A DNA stretch of 64,000 bases from positions 744,470-808,469 of the forward strand of contig JXTB01000019.1 in NCBI GenBank assembly GCA_002914805.1. The letters are read 5' to 3'. Positions 35,599 through 49,702 of the stretch are shown one piece after another (position 1 is the stretch's first letter; the number at the start of each line of letters is the position of its first letter). Source of the stretch: Parasponia andersonii. Lineage: Eukaryota; Streptophyta; Magnoliopsida; Rosales; Cannabaceae. A program made the translations under genes and the position numbers. The notes under the pieces were generated by a model that did not search any database, was not told the DNA's origin, and saw nothing but the letters and a program-made list of their open reading frames with translations.

Positions 35599-36809
35599 AT
35601 TTCTATTTATTAATGATATTTAAAGTTGGTAGTGGTTTTTTAAGTGCCGACCTACTTTGGATACTAGAATTCCGTTATGATGCTAATTCTTTTCTTACCC
35701 TATTTATATATGTATTTTAAAAAAAATACCCTTACCCAACATAAATCCTTTTAGTAAGCTTTTGCAATTATAACCGACCATTTTTAATGGGCAAAAAAAA
35801 ATTGAAAATTGAAAACTAGCTAAAAGAACATCTAGATCATCTTTTGTCAGTGAAAGATAGCATAGGGATCCAATCTTTTTAATAAGTTTTAATCAGAATA
35901 ACTTGCTGTTCGCGCGAATAATTAAAATAATGACAAGTATAAGCTTTTTCTTTTTCTCTTTTTTTCCCGCACCAAGTTTAATTATTTTAAACCTAGACTT
36001 TTTCAAGAGAAGTATAAGAGATTTTAGACATTCAGGTCTCAAAATTAGACTTTTCCTCCATATGGGACTTGTATTTTTTCAAGTCACAAGATAGTCTCAA
36101 AAGCAATATGAACCATAGAAAATAGTAAATAAAACAGTATTAATAATTTACTGCGAGGATCTCCCTCCAAGAAAAAATTACCGTAGTAAATCAAGACTCC
36201 AAATAAACATACCTCTCAAGTACTTTTCATTTCTCAATTTCTTAAGGCTGGATTTGTTTCATTCTTTTAAAGATGAGTTTACATACTTATATATAAAGTA
36301 AGGCTTCAGATTTTATTATTGAAATTTAGTGTTTTTCCTAGGAACAAATTTTAGTTATAGGGTTAAAACTTAAAAATAAGGATTCATAGTTACTTTTCTT
36401 CTGCAGACAATAAAAATGAGAATAGATCCAAATATTCCTATTTATTAATTTATTATATTACCGAGTGTTGCTTCTGAAGGTAAAACACACAGACTCATTT
36501 GCATGTCATAAGACTGCGAAAGCAGTAATTAAAATACTAGTGTTACTGCTAAATTTATTTGTACATATTCAAGTATATACTATATAGAAATTAATTTTAT
36601 TAGCAAAAGAAGACAAATTAAAGAAATAAATTGGTGAAAAAATAGGGCAAGAAAAACAGAATTGGGTGGAATGTCAATTTTTGGGGGTGGGGATAAAAAC
36701 GTAGGCATATGGAAACATTAAATACGAAAAAAAAAAAAAAAAGTATGTTTGGGGTTTTTATTTACAGAGGCCCATTTCGGCTAAAAAAGGTTAACAAATA
36801 TAGACAAAA

Positions 36810-36886
36810 GGGTTTACTTCACATGGGGTGGGCATGTGATGTGAATGTACATTCACACACCTTCTGTCTACCATGTGGTTTAACCC
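36810..36886 (+). other. Imperfect hairpin around a 16-bp perfect palindrome
   Basis: GTGAATGTACATTCAC at 36841-36856 is a perfect palindrome. Outside it, TG then CACATGG (left) and CCATGTG (right) pair, and the ends GGGTT and AACCC pair. A 13-nt internal loop with a few G:U pairs lies in the middle of each arm. It does not match any microRNA I recognise. Confidence 0.45.
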
Positions 36887-38340
36887 TTCAGTTTATCTGG
36901 CACCAGCTCAGCACTCCCACCACCACCAAGTTATTCTTTTATAAAAAAATTTTAAAAAGGATATTTTTTTTTTTTTAAATGGTTTTAAAAAAGATATTTT
37001 TAACTAAATAGATAACCCGTAGGAACAATATGTTACTTGACCGACTATCGTGATGGAACGATTCAAAATTAAGCATATTTTCTTCTTACATATTTCACAT
37101 GTTTTTATCTAATCACAATCTGTCACATGTTAGTGCAGAATTTGCAGAATTTGACATAATTGTATAACATGTTGAGCATCACAAATGTTATTTAGCATGT
37201 TTTCTTGGTCCTTGGTCGAGTTACTGCTTCAGTAAAACCTATTAAACAAGAGTAAATATAATGTTTAGAAGAGTAAATTTTAAGGAATTTATAAGGTAAC
37301 TTGTACGTCACATAAATTTAAAATAGAGTGGGGTTTGGCTAGTGCCACAAGAAAATTGTTACACAAGTGATAAGTTTACTACAATTTACTGAAAAATTAT
37401 TCGAACTTTTAAGTAATATTATAAATTTCGTACTACCGCTCCCATTTAATATTCACTAACGCGCTTAAGAAAATCTAATAAGGTTTAAGTAGTAAAAGAA
37501 CCATATAAACTAGTCCTTACAATGATTATACCTAATAGTGACCGCCGTTTTCTTCACCAATAATCTTTTAGTGATATCATAATGAAACAAAGCAACTTTT
37601 GAAGTTGTTTGTTCAATCCTACTTTCAGTATTTTGATTGATTAGATTCCTTATTCTTAGAAATGTGAGATATATTAATGCAGTTATATGCTATATGGTGA
37701 GATATAAGAGTGAAAAAAAACATGAATTTAGTATACTTTTTTCTATGTACTCATCTCATTGTTTGACGTTGGAAAAGAGAATAGATTTTGCACTTTTCAT
37801 ATAACAATTAACGATTCTGAATTCATGCTTATAGTATAAATTTTTTGATGCGATGGAGAACACTGCAGTTGTTTTTTCAGTTATATTCAAGTGAATTTTT
37901 AATACGGCATATTAGTTATTTATCAGGTAGACATGGATTAATCGGACCTAAAATTGGACAAAATTTTGAATTTGATGTCAATATTATGTTTCTCTACTAA
38001 TATTTATGAATACTAAATAATAATATGATAATCACGCAAAATCTAAAAATCTGATAAAATTTTAATGGTTTATGGATAGTCATTATGGGTAGAATCTGTC
38101 GAATATATTACATTGAAAAAAAATTATATACGGTGGAGTAAACCAGAAGTTATTGAACCCATGTGCCAAGATTACAAACTTAAGGATCGGTGTGCTATTC
38201 TTACAGCTGATATAGATCACTAATTATAAGGAACCAAAGCAAAATATGCTGCAAACATTTATATCGTTGGAACATGAAAGCATGTGCATGCGATTATCAC
38301 TGCTGTAAAAAAGACCATTCTTTTCTTTTTTTTCCGAAAG

Positions 38341-38479
38341 AAAAAGAAATCTAAAACAATCCCTAGAATTCTAATGGTTAAAGAAAACAATTAAAAATAA
38401 AGCAAGGAAATATTTTTTTTCTAATTTAGAAAAAGAAATATAAAACAATCCCTAGAATTCTAATGGTTGAAGAAAACAT
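38341..38479. repeat. Direct repeat, period 89 bp
   Basis: About 50 bp (AAAAAGAAAT, then CAATCCCTAGAATTCTAATG, then GAAAACA) occurs at 38341 and again at 38430 with very few differences. Confidence 0.85.
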
Positions 38480-38863
38480 AGTCTTAAAAGCACCTCCATG
38501 TTATGTTTAGGTAGGTAGACTATGATAACTAATGTTGCATTGTATAATATCGAACTTTTGTGCACAAGAATTATAATTTCACAATACAAGTTATCATGAA
38601 GTTGCCAGCTACACTTTAACACTATAAAGTCTAAATTATTCGAACAGAACTTGCTTTTTGGCAAAAAAAAAAAACAAATAATAATAAAATAAAATAAAAT
38701 AAAAGATTGAGGACAAGTGTGAGAATCTTTCATAGTTGAGGCAAGAAATACATTTCGAAAAAATTCTCTCTTACTTGATCGTGGGATAATGTGTATCCAA
38801 TATTGGGAAAATTGGAAGAAAAAAAAATATTTTGCAAACAATTTACACCTAATATAGTTTTTC

Positions 38864-41434
38864 TGTCACGACCGAAAATCTAAGGTTTTGACTTTTAATA
38901 ATTTTAAGTGAAAATAGTGATAAATAGTAGTTTCTAAAATTTCAAAAAAATTTAAGTACTTGAAATTTAAGTTTAGTTCTCCAAAGTAAGTAAATTACGA
39001 GATTAGACAAAGAAAAAAAATTTGATATTATTTACTGGTTTTAAATTTCCAAGTAAATTTTCATTTTAAGATGAGAGAAAATTCTAATTAACTAATTAAT
39101 TTATGAAGTTTAATAAAACAGTTCAAATTAAAACCCTAGGCCTAATTTTCAAATAATTTACATAAAATCATTTTATTTTCTAAGTACTTGATTTAATAAC
39201 AAAAATCATCCTCATACATCTACTCAGTAAATATATTACCATTAGCTAAATAAATTTAATTTAGGAAAGGAAAAATTGATACCGAGTACAAACCAACCAA
39301 TGAAGAGGATTAGAACTGCAAGCATATGCCAAACATACTCGCCAAGCCACCAGAATAATTACCACAAAATAGGTCAACACCTGAAATGGGAGGAAGTATG
39401 GGGGGTGAGCATGAGAATGCTCAGTAAAAACTCAATTACATTTTTGAGTGAATGCAATTTTATCAAACCTGAATGGTTAATGTCTTTTCCAAAATCCATT
39501 TATAAACCAAATTTATAAAACAAGTGGTATCCAGAAATATCACATATTTAAAACCAAAATCAAAATCGCAAAATTGTACATATCATAAATCAACTCATCC
39601 CATGAGCTCACACCCTTACATCACGAACTAGAGTAACTCGTACTACGTATACTAAGTACTCTTTGCCTGATATCTATCCCAGAAAACCGGAGGGACACCT
39701 ATGTATCTAAGCCTACCGAACCAGAGAGGCAACTGAATGCTTACACCTACCGAATGGGAATAATCAGAAAAACAAACTCCGCGTAGGTTTACGGGCTCTC
39801 ACCGAAGGCGGGTGTACTAGTCCGCCTACTACAACAATGCGATGCCTAAGATGTATCTCATGTGTGATCCTATGGTATGTACAATATGTAATAAAATATA
39901 CATAATAACAATGCAATATATAATCAAACAATGCTTTAAAATTCAACTTGGCATTATTCTGGAATTTACTATACATGGGCAGCACACCGTTGTTTTATCC
40001 CATAATTATAATATAAAAATATGTATAAAATTCATACAGTCCAATCCCAGCATAATCCAATAATTTTCAGCAATTTATCATAATATCATTTATTCACGAT
40101 TTTTCACAAAAATAGTTATAATGAGAATTTTCAAATTAAAACATGTATAAAATCTGGTAATTGAATCCCTACCTCGAGATTGTAGTTATATTGGGCTAAC
40201 AATACTAAGAATATCCTCAATTGATTATCGGGTTGTTCGGACAGTTGTTTTCGAATCTCGTCATGTTCACTTGAAAAGTTGACTTTTCAAACGGAGTCTC
40301 GAATTGAGAAAAAGAGATCACCACTGAATTCATAATATCCAAAAACGTTGGTTTAGATATAAAGTTCGTCGAAAACGGGTCCCGGTACGGAACCGGCCCA
40401 TGGCACACAAAATGGTGCAATTCACGAGCTATTTTCTCGATTTTTGTGCCACTTCGGAAAATAGTGGTATTTTATATCAAACTCATGTCTCGATCTCACT
40501 GATACAAATTCGAAGTCAGAACTCAGTTTCGAGGTCCCGAACATTAAATGGGCTCAAAAATCCAAAAATTATAAAAATACTACATTTTAAAAATAATTAG
40601 AAAAATATCACATTTTCATCCCGATAATTAACAATCTTCTAGTTATCGTTTTAATACTTCGAAATCATGAAATTTCATGTTTCAACTTCTCTTTCACATG
40701 AAAAAATTTTCTCGGGAAAAATAACTCAATTCTGAAATAATTACGAAAATATTACAAAAATTAAATATTATAAAATATTGCTACAATAGTCAACTTCTCA
40801 CCGGAGCCGAGTTAGAGGCCGAGAGTGGTCGGAAATGAAAGGTGGAGTTGAGACGAATCCAATAGTGGTGGTGGTGAGGTGATTGGACGTCGGAGGGGGA
40901 AACGGCGGGTAAAAAACCGATCGGTACGTGGTGGCTTCGAGCTGCAATTTCTCTAGCAAGGCGCGGCGGAACAGGACGGCGACACCGGGCGTGACTTTGT
41001 CGGTGGCTGGGCAAGGACGCGGGATGGCGCGTTGGGCGGTGCAGTGGCTGGAGAAGCCTCGGATGAACAGTAACAGAGGGGGAGTTTTCGGGGCTTCTGT
41101 GGAGAAGAAATTGGGGGTTTTTATACAATTTTCAAAAACTGTAGTAGTGGGACACGTGGCGCAATCTAATTCGACCAAAAAAAAAGTTTCTGAAATTCCA
41201 CTTTGGCCACAATTTTAAAAAGATTCTTTTACTTTAGTCCCTCCTTAATTACATTTTTGTCCCTAGTTTGAAATTTCTTTTTCACTTTTGCTCCAAATGT
41301 ACCTGGACTTTATCTTGTCAAGATTCAACATCAAATTATTTCAGATTTTTATTTAATACGAAAATACAAAATTATCAAATTGCCCTTGATTCCGAAATTA
41401 CTTAATTACCCTTACAAAAATTTAGGATTTTACA
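38864..41434 (-). mobile_element. Solo LTR of a Ty3/gypsy family (same family group as the palindrome)
   Basis: The 2571-bp block starts TGTCACGACC and ends GGATTTTACA on the plus strand. It is flanked by perfect 5-bp duplications TTTTC at 38859-38863 and 41435-41439. Its layout repeats that of the LTRs at 8266-10468 and 11383-13525: a GTGAGCAT...CTCAGTA segment, a CCTGATA...CTACCGAAC segment, and a GC-rich block (about 40800-41130). No pol sequence is attached, so it arose by LTR-LTR recombination. Confidence 0.88.
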
Positions 41435-41702
41435 TTTTCTACATTAAAATTACCTGAAATGAACAAATGAATTACATGGGAAATGTTTGATACAATATAT
41501 TAAGCACCGTATTGTACTATTTTGATACAATATTGTATTTAGTGGCGATTTTGTATTGTATAGCTTATAAGATTTGTGAAAATAAAAGTAAATGGTGTAT
41601 TGACTAATACACAAAAAAATGAATGGATGACATTTTACTTGACTATTTTATGTTATTCTATCTGCATTCTTAATTCTCAATAGATTCTTAATTCTCACCA
41701 TG

Positions 41703-41802
41703 TAGGGTGAGCATCGACTAATTTGATCGGTTTTTTTAGACTTATTAAATTGATTGGTCAGTTTTCGATTTTTTAGGACTCAAATCACCTAACAGATTAA
41801 GA

Positions 41803-41845
<43 letters not shown>

Positions 41846-42478
41846 ATCGATTATTTAGTCGGTTCGGTCTATTTTTAACCTAAAAAAATCGAATATTTTA
41901 GTTTTAAAAACAGTCGGTTGATTTTTTTTCAAATTTTTTTTGACTCATTTGGTCGATTTTTTGGTTCAGTCAGTCAGTTTTTTGGTTTTAACCGAAAAAA
42001 AGAACAATTTTTTAAAATTTTTCGTGTTTCTTTTTTCTTTCTTTCTTTTAAAGAATGTTTTGACTTTAAACTACTAATACTTATGAAATAGTAGTACAAA
42101 ATCACCATAAAATCATAAATATAAAGATTCAAATTGATAAATATAGATTTAGATATATAAATTAAACTTGAATATAATAATTTAGGTATTAGATAATTAC
42201 AAAATAAAACATTGTTGGGTCTATAAGGAGTTGATAAATAATAGCATTTAGGTTTGAGGAAAATTTTAAAAGATTATCAAATATTAATTTTAGAAAATTC
42301 TTTTAATGTTATATAGTATTTCAGTATTTTAAATATGTAAATAATTAAATAAAAAAAGGAAAAATATAAATTAAAATATCGAACAAACTAGCGTCGGTTT
42401 TTTAGTTTTCAATTTTTTCGGTTTTGATTTTTTCAGTCAGTCAGTTTTTCAGTTTAGTAGTTTTTTTGCACACCTCTA
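41703..42478. mobile_element. Possible hAT-like non-autonomous element
   Basis: The left end TAGGGTGAGCA and right end TGCACACCTCTA form imperfect inverted repeats of the CAGGGGTGxGCA type seen in plant hAT MITEs. The interior is rich in repeated CGGTTTTT-like motifs and an AT run (about 41810-41840) and has no ORF. The flanking 8 bp agree only partly, so the call is tentative. Confidence 0.45.
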
Positions 42479-42683
42479 TTGTCATGATTTTTTCTCTCAT
42501 AATCCTCTCTTTTCATGCATTATCACCCTCCTTATTTTCTCATAGCACACTCTCTTTGATTTCTCTGTATTGGCTTTTTCTCTCCATATACGTTGCTCTT
42601 CTTTTATTATTTTTCTCTATCAAACAATTATATAATTTGTATACATGCAAAATTGAACAATGTATTGTATTATATATGGTTCT

Positions 42684-42896
42684 CAATCCAATAGGTATTT
42701 TTCTTAATAGCTAATTTTTTTAGCTGATCCAATGGCTATCATAATTTGAGAAGTTGGAAAAAAATATTAAAATTAAATACATATTTTTTTAATATTTTTC
42801 TCTCTCTACCTTTCACCATGAAAAAGACGTGCATGACCAATTTTAATTGGGCAAAATAATATCTATAGATAAGTAAAAAAAATACATACTGGATTG
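42684..42896 (+). mobile_element. MITE copy 1
   Basis: The terminal inverted repeats are CAATCCAATAGGTATTTTT on the left and the complement of AAATACATACTGGATTG on the right. The 213-bp unit contains GACCAATTTTAATTGG. The same unit occurs inverted at 43315-43541. Confidence 0.7.
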
Positions 42897-43314
42897 GTGC
42901 CTATTTTATATATATATATATATAAATATATGCACATAATACAATATACTACGATTAATTAAAGTGGTTATCATGATAAAATAAAATAAATTTTGGGTAT
43001 TTTTATTTTTTGCAAAAGATTATCTTAGGCTTTTGGTTATCTCAAATAAAAACTTTAGTTTTTCTAATTATAGCGAAAACAAAAGAAAAACCTTGCATTT
43101 TTTATTTTGTATCATAGATCTTATAGTAAAATGACTGAAGTTCTGACACATTTTAAGTAAATATATTCAATACATAAACTAAAACTTTTATATAATTAGA
43201 TATACCAAATATAAAAATACATAAATTCGATCATTTAGCTATTTAAAAAAAAGAAAGAAAAAGAAAAAAAGATATCCAATAAAACAATATATATATATAT
43301 ATATATATATGCAA

Positions 43315-43541
43315 CAATCTAGTAGGTTTTTTTATCTATAGCATTATTTTGGCCAATTAAAATTGGTCACATATGTTTTTTCATAGTATAAAGGGGAGAG
43401 AAAAAAGTATTAAATAATAGGTATTTATTTTTTTTAATATTTTTTTCAACTACTCATATTGTGGTAACCGTTAGATTAATGACTCAATAATTAAACAAAA
43501 TGCCTATAAATAGGTAAAAGAAAAAAATAACTACTAGATTA
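43315..43541 (-). mobile_element. MITE copy 2, inverted relative to copy 1
   Basis: The ends are CAATCTAGTAGG and CTACTAGATTA. The reverse complement aligns over most of its length with 42684-42896, including the CCAATTTTAATTGG core. The copies are separated by about 420 bp containing an AT run (43289-43310). Confidence 0.7.
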
Positions 43542-44593
43542 GCGGCCTATAAATAAATAATATATATATATCCTTTAATTTCCCTATCAAATAAAACCTT
43601 TATATTTTCAAATAGTCAAATTAGGCCCAAAATAACTATAAAAAATGTAACATCATTAAGAAATGACTTCATGTCTTAGTTGTATCATACTTTTGAACCA
43701 TTTTTTATTTCGTTCAACTAAAAGACACCAACTTTTTTGATATAGAATGACATTCTTTTCGTCCCACAGGTACTTGGTAACGAGAATAACTTCGCATAGT
43801 TACACATGACACTTGGGTAAATTGATCATTTGACTTAATTTCACAAGTTAACTTTTACCAAATCTCTTATTTAATCCAAATTAATTGGATTTTATAATCT
43901 AACCATTTTATTTGATATAATTATAAATTCAAGATTTTTTTATACTAAAATAATAAAAATGTAAGATTTTTTACATAACCAGATCTTCAAGATTTGTTTG
44001 GCTAAAATCGAAAAACTCAATGTTCCTTTGGACCATTTAATACGAAAAGTCCCTAAAATCCTACTAATTTAGTGAAATCAACTATGAACTCATTTTTTGG
44101 ACCAAAATTCTTTGATGTTGGAGAATAATAGTTGTGTTATATATATTCGTAATAGAAACTTTATATAGTGTGAAATCAAAGGGCATAATCGGTATTCAGG
44201 GCAGAGCTACATGGATCTGCCCCTGAATTTTATTTTTCTTGTAAATAATGTAAATTTTTTCTAAAATTAGTATTTGCCTCATTTAAATTTAGTCTTTGCC
44301 CCCTCCAAATTTGTAAAATTTTTAGTATTGTGTTAAATAGCCTTTCGATAATAACTTTTACCAAAGCCTACATACGACAATGATCCTACACATGATTTAC
44401 AAGTTAACAACAATTTACAATGAAATATACAAAATATCACTAGTGACGATGATCATGACCAGTTACATCGCTGTTAAATAGTATTGCTTAAAAGTCATAC
44501 TATTATTTGAGAATATAAATTGATTAAATCAAAGACAGTTACCATCACCTTCGTTAATACAAACTGTTCATTTCTAATATAAGGTCATTGAAG

Positions 44594-44636
44594 ATGGGCC
44601 CCATGTGGGCCAAGGGAAAGGCACCCAAAAAGCCCA
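44594..44636. promoter_or_regulatory. Cluster of TGGGCC/TGGGCT (site II-like) motifs
   Basis: TGGGCC at 44594, TGGGCC again in GTGGGCCAAG near 44606, and AGCCCATA (complement TGGGCT) near 44631 fall within about 45 bp. Such clusters mark promoters of many growth-related plant genes. No gene model starts here, so the promoter role is inferred. Confidence 0.4.
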
Positions 44637-47600
44637 TATATGAGCAATGTGAGAGTGGAGGCCCCCATGTGCCCACAAAACAGCAACTCTCAGTGGTAGA
44701 GAAAGGTAATAGTTTAATAACAAAAAACCATGTTCCTCTCTCTCACGTCCACTTCTTTACTCTTTTTTTTTTGGTTGTTTCATCTTTTTTTGAAATTTAT
44801 TTTTTCCTCTTTTGTCACTTCAGTCCATTTCTGCGATGTTAGACCCATATGGATAAAAGGATAAGCCTCTGCCATTAGACTTTAAAGTACGTTTGGTAAC
44901 ATTCTGTGCGTCATCTTCCAAACAACCCATGAAGAACAAAAGACACAATCCCCCCCTTACTACAAATAATGGTAAAGTAATAAAAGTAGCTTTAGGCAAA
45001 GAATAAATCACCAAAATTGGCTAGAAAATCTAACGGATAGAAAACTTCATTAGTATCGGTAATGATTGTCAAAAAATTTTATGAATTATGATATAATTTG
45101 ACATTCAGAAATAGCTTCGACAGATCTAAGTTTTAGACCGCAAAAATCTCCAAGCACACTAAAACCAGGTTTTGTATGCTAAATCTGAGAAACAAGGAAT
45201 AAGTTTTTGAGAAGTACATGTAGTAATGGTGCTCATACGAGGACAAAGAGTTGAAAAGGCAATTTTCAGCTTCAAACAAGCAAGAATGAAGCAAAACCTT
45301 GCTGAGAGAGGCTTTGTAGTTATCAGGTTATCACCATCACCACAGCAGTGGGTGGACTGGTCCCAATGGTTTTTGGGTCAATGGCATGAATAACACAATG
45401 CCAAAATTTTCAAGAGCTATATATGTCATAAAAAATAATAATATCAAAGAAAGGCCTCCCGTATAAGCTGAAGGGTCAGATATTTAGCGAAGGGAAAGGT
45501 CCAAATTGTTGAATAAACCAATCAAAGATCTTAGATTCCACTGGTTATGTAGTAACCACAACTTGGCAACTGCTACCATTTTATTTATTATTCTTAATTT
45601 CTTTTTTTTTTCCAAAGAAAAATGAATGACACAACTACCACTGCAGAAATTGGAAAAACACTAAATATCACCTAGAGTGAGTGATGATTGCCACTTGCCA
45701 GTAACTTTTAGTTCAATCATCTAAATCTGTAAATGCTGTACTATCAAAAGTCAGTAGTGATTAGACACCAAAAGCTAGAGCTTCAAGTCATCTTGCATTA
45801 TCTAATAAAAAGAAATATGAGTTATGCTTTGGTAAGACACATCTGACAATCAAAGACGTCCATTTCCGTGGAATCATGCTTTGGCTAAACATGTCTAACT
45901 AATCACAATTCCTGTGGACTCTGCAGTGTGCAACAGTCGAGCTACACAGCTGTTTGCTAGCACATCTCTAGATATTTAGCACAAGCAACCATGGAGGTGC
46001 ATTATACTTATCCTCTCCTAAACTGATTTTTCTTGATACAAAAATATGCAAGTCTTTAAGCTAAATGAACAAGCAATATACAAACATTAATATAAGAATA
46101 AGGTATTACTATTAATAAGAAACCAGAAACTCCAAAGGACCCATGGAAGAACTAGTTTCGATACAACTGCACAAGCGACAACCACACAAATAAAAAGTGA
46201 AAAAAAAAAAAATCACACAAATATTAAGGGAATGATATTCAATTCAACTACGGCAATGACAAGTATTTGAAAGATCACAACAGGAACATGATACATGATC
46301 ATATTTGGTCAACAATTTCATAATCTACATATACAAAGCAGCAGTAGAACCTAGAAGACCGGTAATAAGAACAGGAAAATGGTCATAGGCAGTTGCAATA
46401 GCAATGTCAACAGAAGTAAAAGTGAAGATCAATTGTTCATACAATATGAAACAAGCTGCCTAAAATTAAGAAGATCCATATAATATGATCAACTTCAAAG
46501 AATCATAGCATTGGCTTAGATTCAAAATAAAGATTTTTCCTACTACCAGGTATTACTTAGAGAACGACAAATGTCGGTAGAATTTAAGAAGTTTCGGGAT
46601 GAGAAAATATGGATCTGGATGTTTGGTTACATCTCTATTTGGCATATTTTGTCTAATGTGAAAATTGATATATGTATCAGAATTGATACATGAGGGCATA
46701 TAAGGCAAATGCAAAAATATTACATAAGGGCAGCAATGCCAATTTTTCAATCTTCAAAATGAACTGGGGTCAGGACCAACCCGTACCTGACTTCTATCAC
46801 AATCAGGGCCATTATCAATAATTAATACACACGATAAAACCGTATAACTACCACTTGCAATTTATAGCATTACATAATGTGGGTCACACATCTCTAAGAT
46901 AATAACAGAAACAACTTGATGAAAAAAAAAAAAGGCAATTATCAACCATCACATTGTGAGCTGCTAAAACAGTAATCAGCTCAATTAAAGCACCACAAAC
47001 CTATTCCATTTCAATATAAGCCTAAATTTAAGATCAAACTGACATGGTAAGATTTAACAAGAAATATGCTTATTTAGAAAGTTAGAAAATAACCTATGTT
47101 GATTCTCACGCCTGACTATTTGCTTTTGCAATTAGACTGCTGAGGTTCTTTGGACTTTCCAAGTCCTTACTATATATTGGTGCACCCAACAAGAAGTCTC
47201 CTAAATAAAATGAATCATGTAGAATCAGAAGTTTAACATTGTTAACTGTAAGGAGCAATAAAAAACTTCTTTTCGTCAATTAAAGTGAAGAGATCTTTGA
47301 GCCAAAGCTGGCAGAGCATGACTTTCTAAGAACCTCCTTAGATAGAACATGAGCAGTCTTGCAAGAATTGAAAAACTTTCTTGGTCCTGCTTTTCAACCT
47401 GTTTGTTTCTCAACAATTTAAATAGAAAGCTATTTGAGCCTTGAGGAGGGCTTATACACTTGGTACCTTCAATTGTTACAAGACTTGACCTTATGGACTC
47501 ATGTTTATTGATGAATTCTTGTTTATCTGTTCTTTCACAAAGATTTTGTGCTGTCCCTTCAACCACTTGAAACTATCACCAAAAACGGATTCCAACTCTG

Positions 47601-49565
47601 GTACCTTTTATTCTAATTACCCGAGTATTTTCTCGATGCACTGTCTACTAACTACACGTGGTTACCCATTTCTCTTTTCTCAGTACTTTTATTCGTAGGG
47701 AGCAGGAAAATTTTATTGAAAGAATAGAAAAATAAGGGGAAAACACGACCTCTAGAAAAACAACCATACTAACAAAACAACACTACTAAAGCCCCTCAAA
47801 TTTCTTCAAAGAAGAAACTGAAAAAGAAACCCCGTATGCAAATCTATCCGATCAACAAGCTTCCCCTTCACCACTCTTTAACATAAGAATCATAAATTAT
47901 CAAAACCCAGCCTCCCTCTGAAGTAGTCAACCCTACACCAAACGTAAATCTAGCCTAAAATACCATCATGCTCTATTCACCAAAAAATTTCAAAGCAACC
48001 ATGTTTCTCCTGACATTTAAATTCAGAACACAATCTTCTGTTACACTCTTTCATACACCACACCTTTTTTCGTCCCCAATTATACATCAACATCAAACAC
48101 CAAAACCTGGCAGAAGTTTTTCTCGCAAGTGCTATCTCAAACTACCCAGGAACTCATTAGATGCCCCCAAAATCTTTCTCAAAAACTAACAAGCCAAAAG
48201 AAACCACACACATGCCGACACAAGCATATGCACTCATGCTAAAGTAACTAAGCCTTCAGCCTTCCACATCAATAGTTTGTCCATGTTAAATAAAAAATAT
48301 GCCTACTAGGTGTACAAGACAAGATAACTACCAATCAGTAATTGATTTACCCCTAACAGTCATCTCATATATTCCCATTCGAGTTTCTAACAAATGCAGA
48401 ACAGAACCACAAAACCTAGCAACTTGAACTATCTGAGCTTGTTATTTATCAGGGCAATATATATAAGTGCATCCATAACATAAGGTAATTACCATTGGCG
48501 CTTTTGAGATGATAAGTTGAAGAGTGCTTTATAGAAGAAGCACCCATTATTAGGATGTGTGTCACACAGAGGGTCATTTCAATCAAAACAGGAAAGAAGT
48601 ACAGCGACAAAAATAAAAGCGAAAAAGATCTTACTTGGTTAATTCTCGTCCTCCAAGACATACATCCTGCAAGCACTTACCAAAACTAGGAGATTTACAG
48701 TGATCAAACAGAATTTAGAACCATAAACAAGAACTTTCAACCATTTCACTTCAGAGTCTCCACCATTATAACCATCAATCACAAATATGTTCCAACCCCG
48801 TTACAGAAACAGACATTTCTAAACCTAAGAATGCTCAGACGTCAACGTGAGAAATGAGAAAGTACTTACATATTTATACATATTGGTAACCTACAAATTC
48901 CAGAAACCTGCATAGTGGGCTTGACTACAAAACTAGAGCCTCTAACAAACCCTACAATATTCGAAAAGCAAGAAACACAAGGTAATTCACCAGGTAGCTG
49001 ACCCCAAGAAATTAAACTCTAACCATGTGGAAGCAAACTGTAGGTCCAAGTCTGACTGCTAAACGAAAACTTAGCTTTAGTCAACAAATCATAGATTGGT
49101 TATAAATGCATCAGGTACTCCATATGTTACAATCTCTGGATGAAATAAGGAGTGTATGACAGCAGGACATAGATTGTGCACAATGCTGTCATTCATCACT
49201 AAGTGAAATCATTTCAATATAATTAAGAAAACAACATAGAAAAGATCCAGTAGACAGAACAGTTTCTAAAAACCTACAAAGTCCAATAACCTGGAGAACT
49301 TTCTCATCTCATTTTTTCCTTTTTTGGCATTCTTTCCATTTTGTACATCAATCCGCAAAATCCAAGGCCAATTGAGAGGGAGAGAAGAAGAAGAGAAGAG
49401 AAGATATAAGAACAAATAGAGAGTAAGGAATTTACAGAGATAGAAGAGAATCAAGAGAGAGAAGAAGAACAATAGAGAGAGGAAATCGAAATAACTAAAA
49501 GAAGATAACTTCATAACTAGTCTTACAAATCTAGGCCAATCTACAGATAGGATTAGGAAACCAAA

Positions 49566-49702
49566 CACGAATGAGCTAAGTCTAAAAAGTTAAAAACATG
49601 CCTCAATTCTAGTTACACATGAATAAAATAAAACATGAATGAGCTAAGTCTAAAAATTTAAAAACATGCTACAATTCTAGTTACTCATGAATAAAATAAA
49701 AC
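49566..49702. repeat. Tandem duplication, 2 x about 68 bp
   Basis: ATGAGCTAAGTCTAAAAA and the following 45 bp, ending ATGAATAAAATAAAAC, occur twice in tandem with a handful of differences. Confidence 0.9.

Larger units (their letters stand above)
35599..38863. other. Intergenic, no gene recognised
   Basis: AT-rich spacer without a recognisable protein. It includes a hairpin at 36810-36886 and a direct repeat of about 50 bp (copies at 38341 and 38430, containing CAATCCCTAGAATTCTAATG). The C-poor, GC-richer patch at 36660-36930 stands out from its surroundings. Confidence 0.55.

Noticed and set aside
47276-47566. A 96-residue minus-strand frame
   Set aside because: It is not recognisable, has no supporting neighbours and is of a length expected by chance in this base composition.
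49266-49568. A 100-residue Phe/Leu-rich minus-strand frame that looks like membrane segments
   Set aside because: It derives from a long CT-rich tract; the hydrophobic appearance follows from base composition.
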